Shown: in pieces, positions 10,832 through 22,344 of the stretch
Numbering within the stretch: the first letter of the stretch is position 1
Layout: every line of letters begins with the position of its first letter
Assembly: GCF_918797505.1 (NCBI RefSeq)
Contig: NC_092801.1
Span: 25,760,477-25,824,476, forward strand
From: Bemisia tabaci
Taxonomy: Eukaryota; Arthropoda; Insecta; Hemiptera; Aleyrodidae
Direction: 5' to 3'
Length of the DNA: 64,000 nucleotides
Notes under the pieces: generated by a model
Databases searched by the model: none
What the model saw: the letters and a program-made list of their open reading frames with translations, nothing else
Told to the model about the DNA's origin: nothing
Program-made: the position numbers and the translations under genes

Positions 10832-11861
10832 TAAATGTTAAAATTTTTTGAAGGACAGTGAATAAACAAAGTGAATGATACAAAACAAATTTAGATGTAG
10901 GTCAAAAGAAGGTCGGTGCATTATTTACAGTCACAAAATGTTTCGCGACCAAAATTCAAACAAGGTGTCAAATTGATCGATAGGACGACAACTTAAAGTG
11001 CTTCAAAAAGTCAAACTTGGCTAAAAGACATTCACAAACGAAAAACACTCGTCTCGCTTCATGCATTTCAAATTGATCGAATACATTCAAAAGTTATAAC
11101 TCATCACTAGAATATTCCTCTTTACCTATGAAGTGCCCGCAATTCTGATTTTTTAGTCGACACACTAAATCTATCAATGGCTCATTTTGAAAATTGTGCC
11201 ATTAAACATATATTAATGGCTTAGACTTGTTGTTTCAATACACGTGCCTGACCCAAACACTCTCTCCTCTCAGCCTTGCATTGATATTTTTTTCGACTTC
11301 ATATTTTTGACTCTAAAATGAAAAAGTTTTAACCTAATTTCTCCGTTGACACTGCACTTTATTATTTCGTTAATTGATATTAATTTTATAAAATCCACTA
11401 ACACGCAATTTTTCGGCTTTTTTTTAAACAAAAATACAATAAATATTAAATAGTTCCTTCACCGTATGAACTTCTCCATAATGTTCACAGACAGTTTTGA
11501 AATCACGGGTGGGTTATCTATGTTTCATGTAGATTAACGTTTAAGTTTCCTTGTTGGCTTATTGCATTGTTTCATATTTCCCTCTTATGTTATTTTCAAT
11601 CCGGTTTGTCATTTTTTGTTCCAGGTAAAATGTTTCTACGCATCTCTTATTTCTGAATGTACTGACAATTTTGTCGTGAGTAAAATTTTTTTTTCACATT
11701 TTTTGAGAGGTTGCGGTTGGTCAAACCTCGAGTTAGGTTGATGGTTTTCATTCCATATCGACCTAGGTTTTTTGCAGGTTCGTTGAACCAAGCCTTCGAA
11801 TTATTTATCTGGATTGAGTTTAGTATAAACGCTCAAGTTTTTTGAGAAACAAGAGGCTTCA
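10832..11861. other. AT-rich DNA, nothing recognised
   Basis: No open frame of note and no match to the repeat families seen elsewhere in the window. Confidence 0.4.
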
Positions 11862-12011
11862 AACTTTTTAAAATAGAGATGTTTTTACAATAAAATCCGT
11901 GATATTTTGTCAAGCAATAAGTATTAAGCATCAAACATTTGTTGCTTGATATTTATTGCTTGGCAGAATATAATGGAATTTATTGTAAAAACATTTTTAT
12001 TTTAAAAAGTT
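11862..12011. repeat. 150-bp near-perfect foldback
   Basis: The outer arms AACTTTTTAAAATA and TATTTTAAAAAGTT and the inner arms ATGTTTTTACAATAAA and TTTATTGTAAAAACAT pair. Further in, CAAGCAATAA pairs with TTATTGCTTG. Few mismatches suggest a young palindromic MITE, but it has no second copy in this window. Confidence 0.75.
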
Positions 12012-12796
12012 GTATGTTGATCAACAAAATCATGTTTGTCTGTTTAATTCTCGCCAACGGAATGCAATCTGGGCGAGAATCGTTATCATTAGTGTTTTTG
12101 GTGATATTTTTCTACAGTTGATGGATCTGAAAATTCATTGACGTCCGCACAGAATTCAGGGAAAAAATCAAGCCAAATTCCACCCACCACCTAACAAGCG
12201 AGTAAAGTTTCGCAAAAACTAAGTCAAATGCGGGCTTTACAAACGAGACGGGTCGTAAAAATTGTAATAATAAATCACTCTGGATAATTTGAATTCATAG
12301 GTTGGCTGCTCTTTTGGGCCCTAAAAGCTCCATGAATTAACCTCAAAATTACCCATAGGTGGATCCAGATATCTCGAACGGGAGAGATGGATAAGGGGGG
12401 GTCCGAGGCTTCCCCCAGAAAATTTTTGAATTTTGAAGCATATAATAATGTAGTTAGAGTCAATTTTGTCATGAATAATTACCAAATGTAAGCGTCTTTC
12501 ATTCTTCTTTCCTGCGTTGCTTCCCTGCTTCTTCCCTCTTTCTTCCTTCTCTTCCTCCTCCTCCTTCTTTCGGGCAAACAGGGGGGAGGAGGGGGGTGTG
12601 CGTCTATTACGCCTAAGGTTGACATGTCCATTGTCCATACTCTCCCTATATAGATACTTTAACTTAGTCTATCTGAAACTCGGTTCTACCAACCAATAAG
12701 CGGATCGTCCGGAGTTCATACCTCTGATTCAAAAATAGACTACTTAACTTATTGGTTCATAAAACCGAGGTTTAGGTAATATACTTTGCATTAATG
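12012..12796. other. Unassigned DNA with a pyrimidine-rich block
   Basis: Pyrimidine-rich sequence at 12500-12580 produces opposing open frames (12517-12699 plus, 12321-12638 minus) that I regard as artefacts. No gene recognised. Confidence 0.35.
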
Positions 12797-13049
12797 CTGC
12801 CGTGCTAAGGAGAAACGACGTATGAGCATCCAGGCGTTGTCATATCTCCTTGAATAAAAATCGACTTTACCGGGAAAATGCTGAATATTTTCCTTCCAAT
12901 TTTTTAGAGAATTTTGTTACACAATTGGATCTAAAATATCTGAAAATTTCAAGGAAAAACGTGCAAAATCTCCTCAAAAATACGCGTTTTACTCCGGAAA
13001 ATTTGGCAACCCTCGAAGGTCCATACGGCGTTCTTCCTCAACACGGTAG
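12797..13049. mobile_element. MITE family 3 (CTGCCGTGCTAAGG ends), complete copy
   Basis: The left end CTGCCGTGCTAAGGAGAAAC and right end GTTCTTCCTCAACACGGTAG are inverted, with TTGCCAAAT-type subterminal blocks on both sides. Length is ~250 bp, the standard size in this window. Confidence 0.85.
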
Positions 13050-13714
13050 AATATACGCTCTGGCAACTGCGAGCCGAGGGACTTGAGGCGGAGCCATGTA
13101 CACACCTGTCAATTTAGTTAGGGAACGGAATGTGACCTAGAAAGACTATGGAGACGACTTCATCCCTCACATCATAGCTGCTTTGTCACAACCACGCAAC
13201 CGCTTTTTAAGATGACCCCCGTCGTGTATAAGACCCCGTTCGTTTTAGGGCTCACGTCGGAATGGAATCACGCCTCGCGACGACTTGTCAAAACCCGGGC
13301 CGCCACGAGTAAAGCGTCCCCCAGCGCGTGAGTTACATGCAAGTTCCACGAAATTAATTTCACGGCTGTCGAAAACTTTGACGGTTCATACTTGTACATC
13401 ATCCTCGTTAAATTCTTACACCGTGCTTATGAAAATAATGACGGGAGTGCGCTGCATGGGATAAGGGGAGAGGCAAGTGTGCTAATGAGGAAGTGAAGGA
13501 ACAATGTAATGGAATCAATGAGAATGGTTTGTTTCTCCTATGTGTTTTGGAAGTTGCATTTTCTGAGGTTGATCGCATTAAGAGTTAACCATGGAAAAAA
13601 GAACCGAGTCTCGTCTGGAAGAAAGAATGATGCATAAATATTTATAAAATATAAAGAAACTAAATAAATAATAATAATAATAAAATATATAAATAATATA
13701 AACAAAGGGACTCT
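13050..13714. other. Unassigned DNA
   Basis: 13200-13330 is somewhat GC-rich; 13630-13710 is an A/T microsatellite-like run of TAAATAATA. No gene recognised. Confidence 0.35.
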
Positions 13715-13936
13715 AGTCAATAGGACAGGTCGGACAAAATTTGGAAACTATAAACGCTCAGAACTCCGTTCAAACAATACTTTGAGGTTTTACAGGTGGT
13801 TTCACTGGTTCTCTCGAGAAATTTTCTGCTAGAAGCACCCCTTAAACTTCAAAATTTGACGAATTAAACATCAAAATTTGCAATTTTAGTTAAGAATGCC
13901 ATGACCGACCTTTCTAATTGAATCGATCCACTGTGC
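13715..13936. mobile_element. MITE family 6 (CACAGTGGATCGA ends), copy 1
   Basis: The right end (GAATCGATCCACTGTGCG) is intact and the left end is decayed (AGGTCGGACAAAATTTGG). The interior (AACTCCGTTCAAAC, CATCAAAATTTGCA) matches copies at 24507-24739 and 58058-58293. Confidence 0.75.
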
Positions 13937-14175
13937 GCCGTGTCGCACAACTGCAACGGTTGAAATGGCGCACATAAAAAGATCACGCCTTTTAATGCCC
14001 TCCGCGATCCCTGCATTCGACACTCCGGGGAACGGCCACCAAGATGCCACCCTCTTCACATTTCCGCCAGGACAACGAAAGACAGCAGTTCCCAAACTTT
14101 TTAGCAGAAAGGCTAACTGAAAGTTGAGTCTTATGACCATCGTAAAAAATAATGTGCTTCAAGGTGGCGAAGTGT

Positions 14176-14339
14176 GTAGCGGCGAGGCGTGAAAAATCGA
14201 CTATCGATATTTGCCCTCTTAAGCTGTGGTATAGAATCGATTATTAAGGTGCTCGTTGCGAACATCCTGTTTACCGACGCTTTCCCCTGGGTTGAAATGG
14301 TAGAGCAATCGATGTATTGCGAAGCAAGCCATGTCACTG
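14176..14339. mobile_element. MITE family 7 (TATCGAT-rich, GGCGTG ends), copy 1
   Basis: Diverged ~160-bp copy with inverted ends (GGCGAGGCGTGAAAAATCGA / GCGAAGCAAGCCATGTCACT) and the internal TCGTTGCGAACATCCTG block. Family copies: 33925-34090, 38801-38917 plus 42761-42793, 45740-45902, 46886-47031 and 60432-60587. Confidence 0.7.
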
Positions 14340-14448
14340 GAAGTGTAGCCATTCACGAAGCGAACCCAAGAAATAGTAAGAGCAACCAAAATGGATTTCT
14401 GGCGGCAACTCAAAGAGATACCTTGTCCATAATGTAATAATTAGGGAT

Positions 14449-14673
14449 ACTTGAAAAAATCACATTGGATCTAGAGTCCAGGCTCTTGGAAACATTGACA
14501 AGAAAAAGGACTCTTGATTCAATCAGATTTAAGCTTAAATCAAAAGGAAATCCTCTCAAATTAAGAGGCTTGGTTCTTGGTTTAAGCTTAAATCTGATTG
14601 AATCAAGAGTACTTTTTCTTGTCGATGTTTTTAAGAGTCTGGACTGTAGATCCAATGTGTTTTTTTTTCCAGT
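14449..14673. mobile_element. Palindromic MITE (CACTGGAAAAAAAA ends)
   Basis: Near-perfect 225-bp foldback. The left arm CACATTGGATCTAGAGTCCA is mirrored by TGGACTGTAGATCCAATGTG, and the inner arms carry GATTTAAGCTTAAATC. Both strands therefore read almost the same protein (14465-14680 plus, 14410-14655 minus), which shows those frames are not genes. Confidence 0.85.
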
Positions 14674-15213
14674 GAAGTGATGGAAGTTGAAAGTATTCTT
14701 TTGGTTGTGTATCTCTGTTTGTCTATACTTTGATTTCTGACGTTTGATTTTGCTCCGCTATTTTCACCTAATTTCGCAGAGTTCTACGAGTTCTTAGACC
14801 ACAGTTTAGGAGTCACTGCCATAAGAAAAACAAATAAATTCTGACTAAGTCGACAAACAATGTTGGTTAGATACCCTCAAGACGGTTGCATCTTGTTTGT
14901 GGGCGCTCGACCTGTTTTAATTGGCCCTTGAAAATCAAAGCCGCTCCTTTTATAATACCCACGGTATCTCATCGCTGCAACAGCTTAGGTTGTCAGACGG
15001 TATGATTTTTTTATCTCAGTGATTAGCATTAAAGAAAGAAAAATCAGACAGAGGATTTTAAACATTATTTGGGGGAGAGCTGCCCTTGTTAAAATTGTAA
15101 AGTCTCAGAGTCATTCTTTTCACTGAAGGTTTCCCAAACTTGTCATCTGGGGCGGCAAAACTTTAAAGCACTTTTTATTAGATATCTAAACCTCATATTA
15201 TGTGTAGCTTCTT
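14674..15213. other. Unassigned DNA
   Basis: Nothing recognised between the palindromic MITE and the composite element. Confidence 0.35.
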
Positions 15214-15266
15214 TTGTCATGGGAACGGAGTTCCCCATGATATTAGAATCGTTCCGTTGCTTTCGC

Positions 15267-15440
15267 TATGGGATTCCCTATACCTCTGCGACCTTGAGCG
15301 TTTCGCCCAGTCTCCGATTTTTGGTTGATTTTCCGATGTATCAAAAACCGTTGTATGGGATTCCCTATACCTCTGCGACCTTGAGCGTTTCGCCCAGTCT
15401 CCGATTTTTGGTTGATTTTCCGATGTATCAAAAACCGTTG
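15267..15440. repeat. 87-bp tandem duplication inside element G copy A
   Basis: The segment starting TATGGGATTCCCTATACCTC is repeated exactly 87 bp later (15267 and 15354). The other three element copies have one unit only, so the duplication arose in this copy. Confidence 0.9.
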
Positions 15441-16049
15441 TATTTTTTAGCCAATCATGTCTCTACGTCAAGTTGTGTTGATTGCTAAAATTCGCTTTCA
15501 GCGAGTTTTTTTCCACCTTGAGATGTCGTGTCTGACTGGTAAATCTGCGCAGATCCACGAAGTTCCGTTTTTAGGCAAATTCTTTTTTTTGGGAGGTTCT
15601 GATTGGTTATTTTTCGCCATCAGTTTTCTGTTCGTTGGTGCAAAAGATCGCCTACCTCGTTGCTCTTGAGAAGCCGCCATTATCCCACCTCAAATTTTAC
15701 AAATAGAAATAAAGAAATTATAACTATTGTGCAAGGTGGAAAACTGCTCTGGAGGACCCGTTACGGATATATGAGCCAAAATCGGAACTCGATTGATTGA
15801 TTTATTCCATGAATACAGAAATATTGCCTCAGCTTACTGCCGCGATGGCAAATGCCTGCTGATATGAACCTTGAGACACATGATAGCATAGGCAAACAAT
15901 GTCTCACAGAGAAAGGCGCTTAGCTCATTTCTCCAGAAGCTACGAAGACGCGAATCGCCGAATCGCTCAAGGACAACTCTTGTGATAAGTCCCGCCCATC
16001 GTCCGAGTCTTTTAAATGCTATTTTTTCTCGCGTCGCCGTTGATCTGTG

Positions 16050-16132
16050 ATAGCCTAGTTGACTGAGGCGCCCCATATTTTTGATAAGGTGCGGGCAATA
16101 GGTGATCGGGAGTTCGATACCCGGCGATGGGA
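16050..16132 (+). ncRNA. tRNA-like segment with A- and B-box motifs (element G, copy A)
   Basis: TAGCCTAGTTGACTG resembles a Pol III A box and GAGTTCGATACCC a B box, ~65 bp apart as in a tRNA gene. The T-arm pairs CGGG with CCCG around the loop. The acceptor stem does not close, so this is a tRNA-derived promoter remnant, not a functional tRNA. The same spot in each element copy carries a comparable module. Confidence 0.5.
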
Positions 16133-16832
16133 GTTAATTTTTAATGGTTGTATTGAATGTTTTAGACCAATCATCAAAAAATAATTAATACTAGATGATA
16201 AATGTACGAACATTTTCTCGTGAGTTAATATGTTAAACAAAAATACTGGAATATACCTCCTTCATATAATCAGCCACATGTTCCCCCAAATTAATGACGT
16301 TATTTTCTTTTTTCAATAAAGTTAATTTGCATTCAACGTTCGTAAGTTAAGCAAAAAGTACCTATTGATACAAATAGAAAGACATGAAAATAGTATGTCT
16401 AACATTTCAGTTGTTTTTTTTTTTATTATTTATTTTTTGTTTTTTTGTTTTTTCAATAAAACAAATTGACTGGGACTAGAATCATCGTATCTCTGAAGAC
16501 AAAAGCTAAGTTTTTTGATACAGAAATACTAATATATTCATCCTTTATATAATCAGGGAGATGTTGACCCAAATATTGATGTATATTTTCTCTGTTCGCC
16601 CAAATTAATGATGGTATTTTCTTTTTTCAATAAAATTAATTTACATTCCACGTTCTTAAAGCAATATTTTCTCCAAAATTCAGCAAAAAATAACAATATA
16701 TACCTACGCAAAAAGTAAATAAATAAATAAAGCAATGACATGAAAGTAGTATAGGTAGTACACATCTAACATTTCGGTTACATCTATTTGAATGAAAAAA
16801 ATGGCAACTTAGGAAGCACATAGGTCACTTAT

Positions 16833-17085
16833 CGACGGTGAAACTACCAAACCACGTATCTCGGTTTGCGACGTCGCAGACTTCCTGTCATACTTTATTT
16901 TTTAAATGAAAAGCTACTTAACGTCCAGTCTTGAAAATTTCCGTGATTTTTCCTCTTCGTGCGGAGAAAATTCTGTGAAAATTTCAAGGAATGATATGGA
17001 TTTGGTCTACTTCAAAAAAATAAAATGTGAGCGGAGATTTTTAAACACCGCAAACGAGATACGTGGTTTGGTAGTTTCACCGTCG
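16833..17085. mobile_element. MITE family 8 (CGACGGTGAAACTACC ends), nested in element G
   Basis: The 253-bp element has ~40-bp inverted ends, CGACGGTGAAACTACCAAAC and GTTTGGTAGTTTCACCGTCG. It is flanked on both sides by TTAT, while the other element copies have one uninterrupted TTAT or TTAA at this point, so a short target duplication of TTA(T) is directly visible. Diverged copies: 17483-17737, 31707-31960 and 50161-50416. Confidence 0.9.
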
Positions 17086-17482
17086 TTATGATGCGTATTC
17101 GGGCATATGCGTAGAGTAAAAATATCATACTTTACGCCGAAAAAACGAAACTGAAAGTTAAATGCGTTAACTTCCAAAAACCATACATAATCCAACGAAA
17201 ATAAATAATTGGTAAATAACAGCTTTCTTGTATGCAAAGAAAAAAAATTAAAAATGTTAAAAAAGAGATGTCGACACAAAATTACATAGCCCCTTCAATT
17301 CTGAAGATACTACAAACGAACTGTACCTTAAAATTTTCATATCCCAGAAGCAAAAGTTCCCATGACGAATATTGCTATCGCTAGCGATTGCAAAAACCAA
17401 CTTGTTTAGACTTTAAAACCACTCGTGGATTTTCTGGAACACAATCTGAATGAAAAACTCAATCGAGGACTAGTATTTTATG

Positions 17483-17737
17483 TATCGGTGGTTAAACTAC
17501 CAACGGATCTCGTTTGCGATGTACAAAAATCTCCGCTCCAATTTTATTTTTTGAGGGAGCGACCAGATCAATATCATTCCTTGAAATGTTCACAGAGAAT
17601 CCTCTTCACAAAGAGGAAAAATCACAGAAGTTTTCAAGAGCTTACGTTCAGTGTTTTTCCATTTAATAAAGAAAGTATGACAGGACGTCTGCAACGTCAT
17701 TAACTGAAATACGTGTATGATAGTTTCATCGCCGATA
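17483..17737. mobile_element. MITE family 8, diverged copy
   Basis: Inverted ends TATCGGTGGTTAAACTACC and TAGTTTCATCGCCGATA, with the family interior in the reverse orientation. The short frame 17425-17703 is not a gene. Confidence 0.75.
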
Positions 17738-18679
17738 TATTTAAAAAGTTTGTTACATTTTAATCAGTTGATAGCCAAGCAAAGAGAGTGAAGCGCTGGC
17801 TTACAGAAAAACAATTCCGTAGTATAAACGCTTATCTAGTAGAATTTTGGAAATTTTAAATCTAATCTGACTTGTTTCAAAATGTATTACGCATTTATTG
17901 CAAAGGGAGATACGGTTGCTGGAATAGAATGGGGAGTGAACCAAAATGGTTGTACGTGTGATCCAAAATTTCTGGCAAGATTTGCGGGATTATTCGAATC
18001 TTGAGCCACAAAAAAGTCAGAAGAGTATCGACAAACTGAAAATAATAATTCTGTTTTTTTTGTCAAAAAAATCTACCTTCTTCCGGCTGCAAATTTTCCA
18101 CTGTTAGAAAATTAAGAAATTTTAATCTTTGCATTCTTGCATCTCTTTGCATTGAAAAAAAAATTGGTCACACGATTACCTAATGCTTTCGTATTTGTTT
18201 CATTCCAACAATTAAGATTGCAAAATCAAGTTCGGTTTATAAAAAACGAACTTTGAGAAGAATGTTTTGGCAACGCCGGCTATGAGCTTGGAGTAAAATG
18301 GGGTAATTTGGCGTAAGATGTTTCTCAGAGATTCTTCGCCGTGAGATTTGCAACGAGGTTGTAAAAGTTGATGACGTCTGGGCCAAAGCATAAAGATGAC
18401 TTAAAACAAAGCAAAATCAGGTACTTTGCAGTTAAATTTAACAATTGTGGTCAGCTGCGCATGCACAAAAGGAAAACATACAAATTCTATTTAAGCCTTG
18501 ACTTTTTCTCCAGCAATGAAAAGTCCAATGCAATCCAGTTGGGTATTTTAAGTTCAAAGATTTCAAAACTACGTTTATAGATTACGTAACACCATAAGAA
18601 AAAGAAACACAAAAACAAGAAGGAACGGAAAAACTTGTTTTAAAAAAAACGCAAGGAAACAGGGGGATTCGGGGAAAAT

Positions 18680-18716
<37 letters not shown>

Positions 18717-19536
18717 AAGAGTGTCCTATATCCTAGCCTCAATAACCATCTGCGAAACGCGTTCTCCTGAGGAAGATCTATTCGCGTTGACCGCTTCTCG
18801 ACAGCACCTTATCTGACTACGAGCTGGGGCGTGAAAAGCGATTTCCGCGGATGGTGGAAAATCCACCAGTCACGACGCAACTCCCAGTCATGCCATTAAT
18901 CTTCCAGGCGCCTTCGACGCAATTTTTTCGCCCAACTTGTGAGATAAAAACAAGCTCCTCCAGCCAACACCTCACGCAAAAGTCCCCTTCAATTTGACAA
19001 CAATGAAAAACCAAGAGTCAGTAAGAGCGATTCCAAGATTACTCACTCATGAACTCATCGCTTATGCATTTTCGCGTACCTTGTATCTATATTCTACATG
19101 ACTCTTTGCCGAGGAAGAGTTTTTCACCTACATGTATATTACACCTCCTGCTGAGGTCATATACTGATACAAATATTTGTGCTTTTGCGTTACTTTTGGT
19201 TAATAAAGGATGTGAAAGACAAATGAACACAAATTTTGTGTCGATTTTGGTACAGTTAGCGGTGAATTTAGCGCAGAAAAGAAGGGAGAGACTTGTAAAA
19301 TGATTTCCTCCGATTGCAACGTTGATGGTATTCACCACTTGTTTTTTATTAAATTTCTTCATAAAAACTAGCTGGCATTTTCACTTGAAACTGTCAACTG
19401 AAGGACAGGGTTACTTCGTATTTTACTTATTGTATTAATCAACTCGTATGTGTTGAAAATTCTCTCTCTGTGTGTAAGGCCCTACTACAGCAACCATTCC
19501 ATAATGCTTTTTTGCTAGGAGCAGTTGATGCAATCG
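17738..19536. other. Unassigned DNA with a 32-base T run
   Basis: An uninterrupted T run occupies 18684-18715, preceded by GGGGGATTCGGGGAAAATAA; it could be the tail of an inverted retroposed sequence. No coding gene recognised. Short frames at 18368-18580 and 19049-19303 lack features. Confidence 0.35.
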
Positions 19537-19873
19537 GCCTGTTGCAAACTTCAGCTAAAGGTAAAAGTAGAGTGGTTTCTTGTAAAACATGGTTTCAAAG
19601 ATCACGATTTGCGCGCGGAAGCGTCAGTCATATTGAAAATTGTTTAGGCTAGAATGTAAACGCGCAAAGGCTGGATCGAACAACTTCTCTTGCGAAATTT
19701 TCTTCTGTGCCGTGGCATCGTTTTTGAAGGAGAAAGCTCAAAAGAAACTCAAATTTCTCATGTAGATTGTGAAGTTAGGAGCGGATTTCAAACCAATGCG
19801 CTCATCGTGATAATTTAGCCATTTTCTATGAGAAGTAACTCCTCTGTGCTCAAGCGGAAGTTTGCAACAGGCC
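19537..19873. mobile_element. MITE family 9 (GGCCTGTTGCAAACTTC ends), copy 1
   Basis: The ends are inverted (GGCCTGTTGCAAACTTCAGC / GAAGTTTGCAACAGGCC). The internal block GCGCTCATCGTGAT recurs in a diverged copy at about 28390-28622. Confidence 0.75.
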
Positions 19874-20118
19874 CTTTGAATTAAATTTATTTATATCGCG
19901 GTATTAACTCAACCAAAACTCTAATCTAAATTCTTGTGAAGTCCTAAATAAAAATTAAAAGTCACCGAGAAGTCTCACCTTGAACTCCACCAGTTAGTAA
20001 GTAGTTGGTTTTTAATTGCCCGCATCCGCGGGCAGTCCTCTTAGTGGTCAGCAGTTGAGTTCACCCAAGTGGCAACGTAAGATAACCTAAACTGAGTAAG
20101 CAAACTATCTCGCAAATT
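19874..20118. other. Unassigned DNA
   Basis: No gene or shared repeat recognised. Confidence 0.3.
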
Positions 20119-20340
20119 CTGCCGTGCTATGGAAGAACTCCTTATAATCCTTCAGACGTTGCGAAATTTCATTTGATAAAACACAAATTTATTGAATAAG
20201 TTATTATTGCACAATCCAATCTTCAATATATGAAACTTCTAAGGGAAACTATACATAACTTCTCTCCAAAATAAACATTTTATCGGAGAAAATTTGGCAA
20301 TTCTCGAATGTTCATACGGCGTTTTTCCTTATAGCACGGG
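20119..20340. mobile_element. MITE family 3, copy
   Basis: Left end CTGCCGTGCTATGGAAGAAC and right end GCGTTTTTCCTTATAGCACG are inverted, with GAAAATTTGGCAATTCTCGA subterminal. Confidence 0.8.
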
Positions 20341-20522
20341 AGAGTTGTTGCAAAGGTTCATTTGCATTGTTTGCGCATGCAACAGCGGTCCCATTCATAA
20401 CACAATTACGTTCAATGATGACTTTTTTGGAAGTCTCGAGGAACTTTAACGAAGACCTTCCAACAATGAACCAGCGTCATAATTCATCTCCTCTTTTTTT
20501 TGGTGTGAGGTCGAGACTACTT

Positions 20523-20775
20523 CAGCCGTGCTAAGGAAAAACGCGGTATGGACCTTCATGCGTTGCCAAATTTCCTTTGATAAAACACGGATCTCTTGGT
20601 AAACTTATGCATATTTTTCTTTCACTTTTTCAGATAATTTTGTTCGCAGTTTCACTTAAAGTCCCTGAAAATTTCACGGAAAAATATTCATAACATTCTT
20701 CAAAAATAACCATTTTTCGAGAGAGAATTTGACAACTCTCGAATGTTCATACGGCGTTCTTCCTTAGCATGGCAG
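20523..20775. mobile_element. MITE family 3, copy
   Basis: Left end CAGCCGTGCTAAGGAAAAAC and right end GCGTTCTTCCTTAGCATGGC. Typical ~250-bp length. Confidence 0.85.
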
Positions 20776-20804
20776 CGCTCAATTTCATCTGCACCACGTT
20801 GAAC

Positions 20805-21360
20805 GCGAGTGCTAGTGGGCCACACCAATTAAAAACGCCTTCAATTCCGATTGATACTGTGCAACACACTCGAGTTGATAGAGTTGTATCACAAAATGTA
20901 ACCCAACTCCAATGGTATCTTTCATTCACTCGATAGCTGAGCATGCTCTCACTGAGTTTAAATACAACGAAACCGCAAATTTGAAGCAGATCCGCTTATA
21001 GGTTGTCTTGCTATGATGGTTTTTTGCTATTTTGAACTTGGAACGGCCATCATTTTGAAAATGTGATACATAGATACTAGAGTTCTGTGCCAAAAATTTT
21101 CCTTTTCTACCTTTTTTTACTCTAGAACAAAAATAGACAATTATCGGAAAGAAACAGATTAAACGAGACGATAAAAGGAAAGCGAAAAGTTCAGCCCCAC
21201 TGATGCAACTTTACGTCGAGTGGGCCAAACCAATTAAAACGCCTTCAATTCCGATTGATAATGTGCAACACACTCAAGTCGATAGAGTAGTATCACAAAA
21301 TGTAACCCAACTCCAATAATGGCACCTTTCATTCACTCGATAGCTGAGCATGCTCTGGCT
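20805..21360. repeat. Direct repeat of ~145 bp, two units 405 bp apart
   Basis: The block CCAATTAAAAACGCCTTCAA ... CACTCGATAGCTGAGCATGC at about 20805-20950 recurs at about 21210-21360 with few changes. A distant inverted relative is seen at about 53735-53860. Whether this is part of a larger element is unclear. Confidence 0.7.
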
Positions 21361-21557
21361 GAGCTCAGAGGTACAAGGAGTGTTTTTTCATCGGTCGGTT
21401 ACTTTGTAAGTAGATCAATGTCTCAGACTTTCAAAATAATAAACGAGAAAAAAAAATAAACCTACGAAACAAGTATTTATGATAGCATTTACGCTGCACA
21501 TTTATTTAAAACAAAAATTCCAGACCAATTCCAGACTCAAAAATATACATATTATAT

Positions 21558-21612
21558 AAGGAAATTTGGCAATTCTCGAATGTTCATACGGCGTTTTTCC
21601 TTAACACGGCAG
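21558..21612. mobile_element. MITE family 3, right-end fragment
   Basis: Only the right end remains (AAATTTGGCAATTCTCGAAT through TTAACACGGCAG). Confidence 0.7.
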
Positions 21613-21913
21613 CCTCGACCGGAGGGCTGAGGAAAACTGGCAACAGGGGTCAGTGGTCGATCCATCTCAATAAATTCCTCGGATCGAAAAGCGTTAATTT
21701 TTTGCTCGAGAGCTTCCTCCGGGCGTGACTACTCGAGCTTCCGCCTCCGCGCGGGAAATTGATCATTCGGTCGTCGCTGCGCCACCGTGTCAATCAATAG
21801 CAACTCTAACACACAAAAAATACGTGTTAAAAACTGAGCGCGCCTTGGTATTAGCGGTTATGCAATTTCAGTCGCACGGGAGTTGATATAGTTGCATCGC
21901 TGGCTCCTCGTCA

Positions 21914-22066
21914 TCGCAAAGTGGATCGAGGCAGTGGGAGAGTTTGAATACAATTTGAAAACTTTAAAAGTTTATAACTCCGTTGAATCAAAATTTTTAG
22001 ATTTTGAAAAATGGTTATACTGGTTTCTCCGCAGAATTTTCCTCTAGAGACACCCCTCAAAATTTG
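21914..22066. mobile_element. MITE family 6, truncated by element G
   Basis: It begins GTGGATCGAGGCAGTGGGAG and runs through AACTCCGTTGAATC, then stops where composite element G starts at 22067. The missing half is not found on the far side of the element. Confidence 0.65.
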
Positions 22067-22344
22067 AACAAGTTGGATTTTGCAATCGCTAGCGATAGCA
22101 ATATTCGTCATGGGAACGTTAGCTTCTGGGATATGAAAATGTTAAGGTACAGTTCGTTTGTAGTATCTTCTGAATTGAAGGGGCTATGTAATTTTGTGTT
22201 GACATCTCTTTTTTAACATTTTTAATTATTTTCTTTGCATACAAGAAAGCTGTTATGTACCAATTATTTATTTTCGTTGGATTATTTATGGTTTTCGGAA
22301 GTTACCGCATTTAAGTTTCAGGTTCGCTTATTCGGCGTAAAGTA

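Larger units (their letters stand above)
15214..17406 (-). mobile_element. Composite element G, copy A (long subfamily, inverted)
   Basis: The unit is defined by comparing four copies (here, 22067-24289, 38918-42760 and 47825-50036). In the orientation of the other three it begins AACAAGTTGG, has a palindrome ATCGCTAGCGAT and GTCATGGGAACG 40 bp in, and ends in the inverse CGTTCCCATGAC plus AA. The last ~25 bp form a hairpin. This copy keeps the ~640-bp internal block shared with the 38.9-kb copy and lacks the mariner insertion. It carries family-8 MITE 16833-17085 and a private 87-bp tandem duplication. No transposase was found, so it is presumably mobilised in trans; class unknown. Confidence 0.85.

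Noticed and set aside
14410..14680. Two nearly identical proteins on opposite strands
   Set aside because: The DNA is a palindromic MITE, so both strands read alike; not genes.
15214..17406. Element G as a Helitron
   Set aside because: There is a hairpin near one end, but no TC start, no CTRR end and no clean insertion between A and T; class left open.
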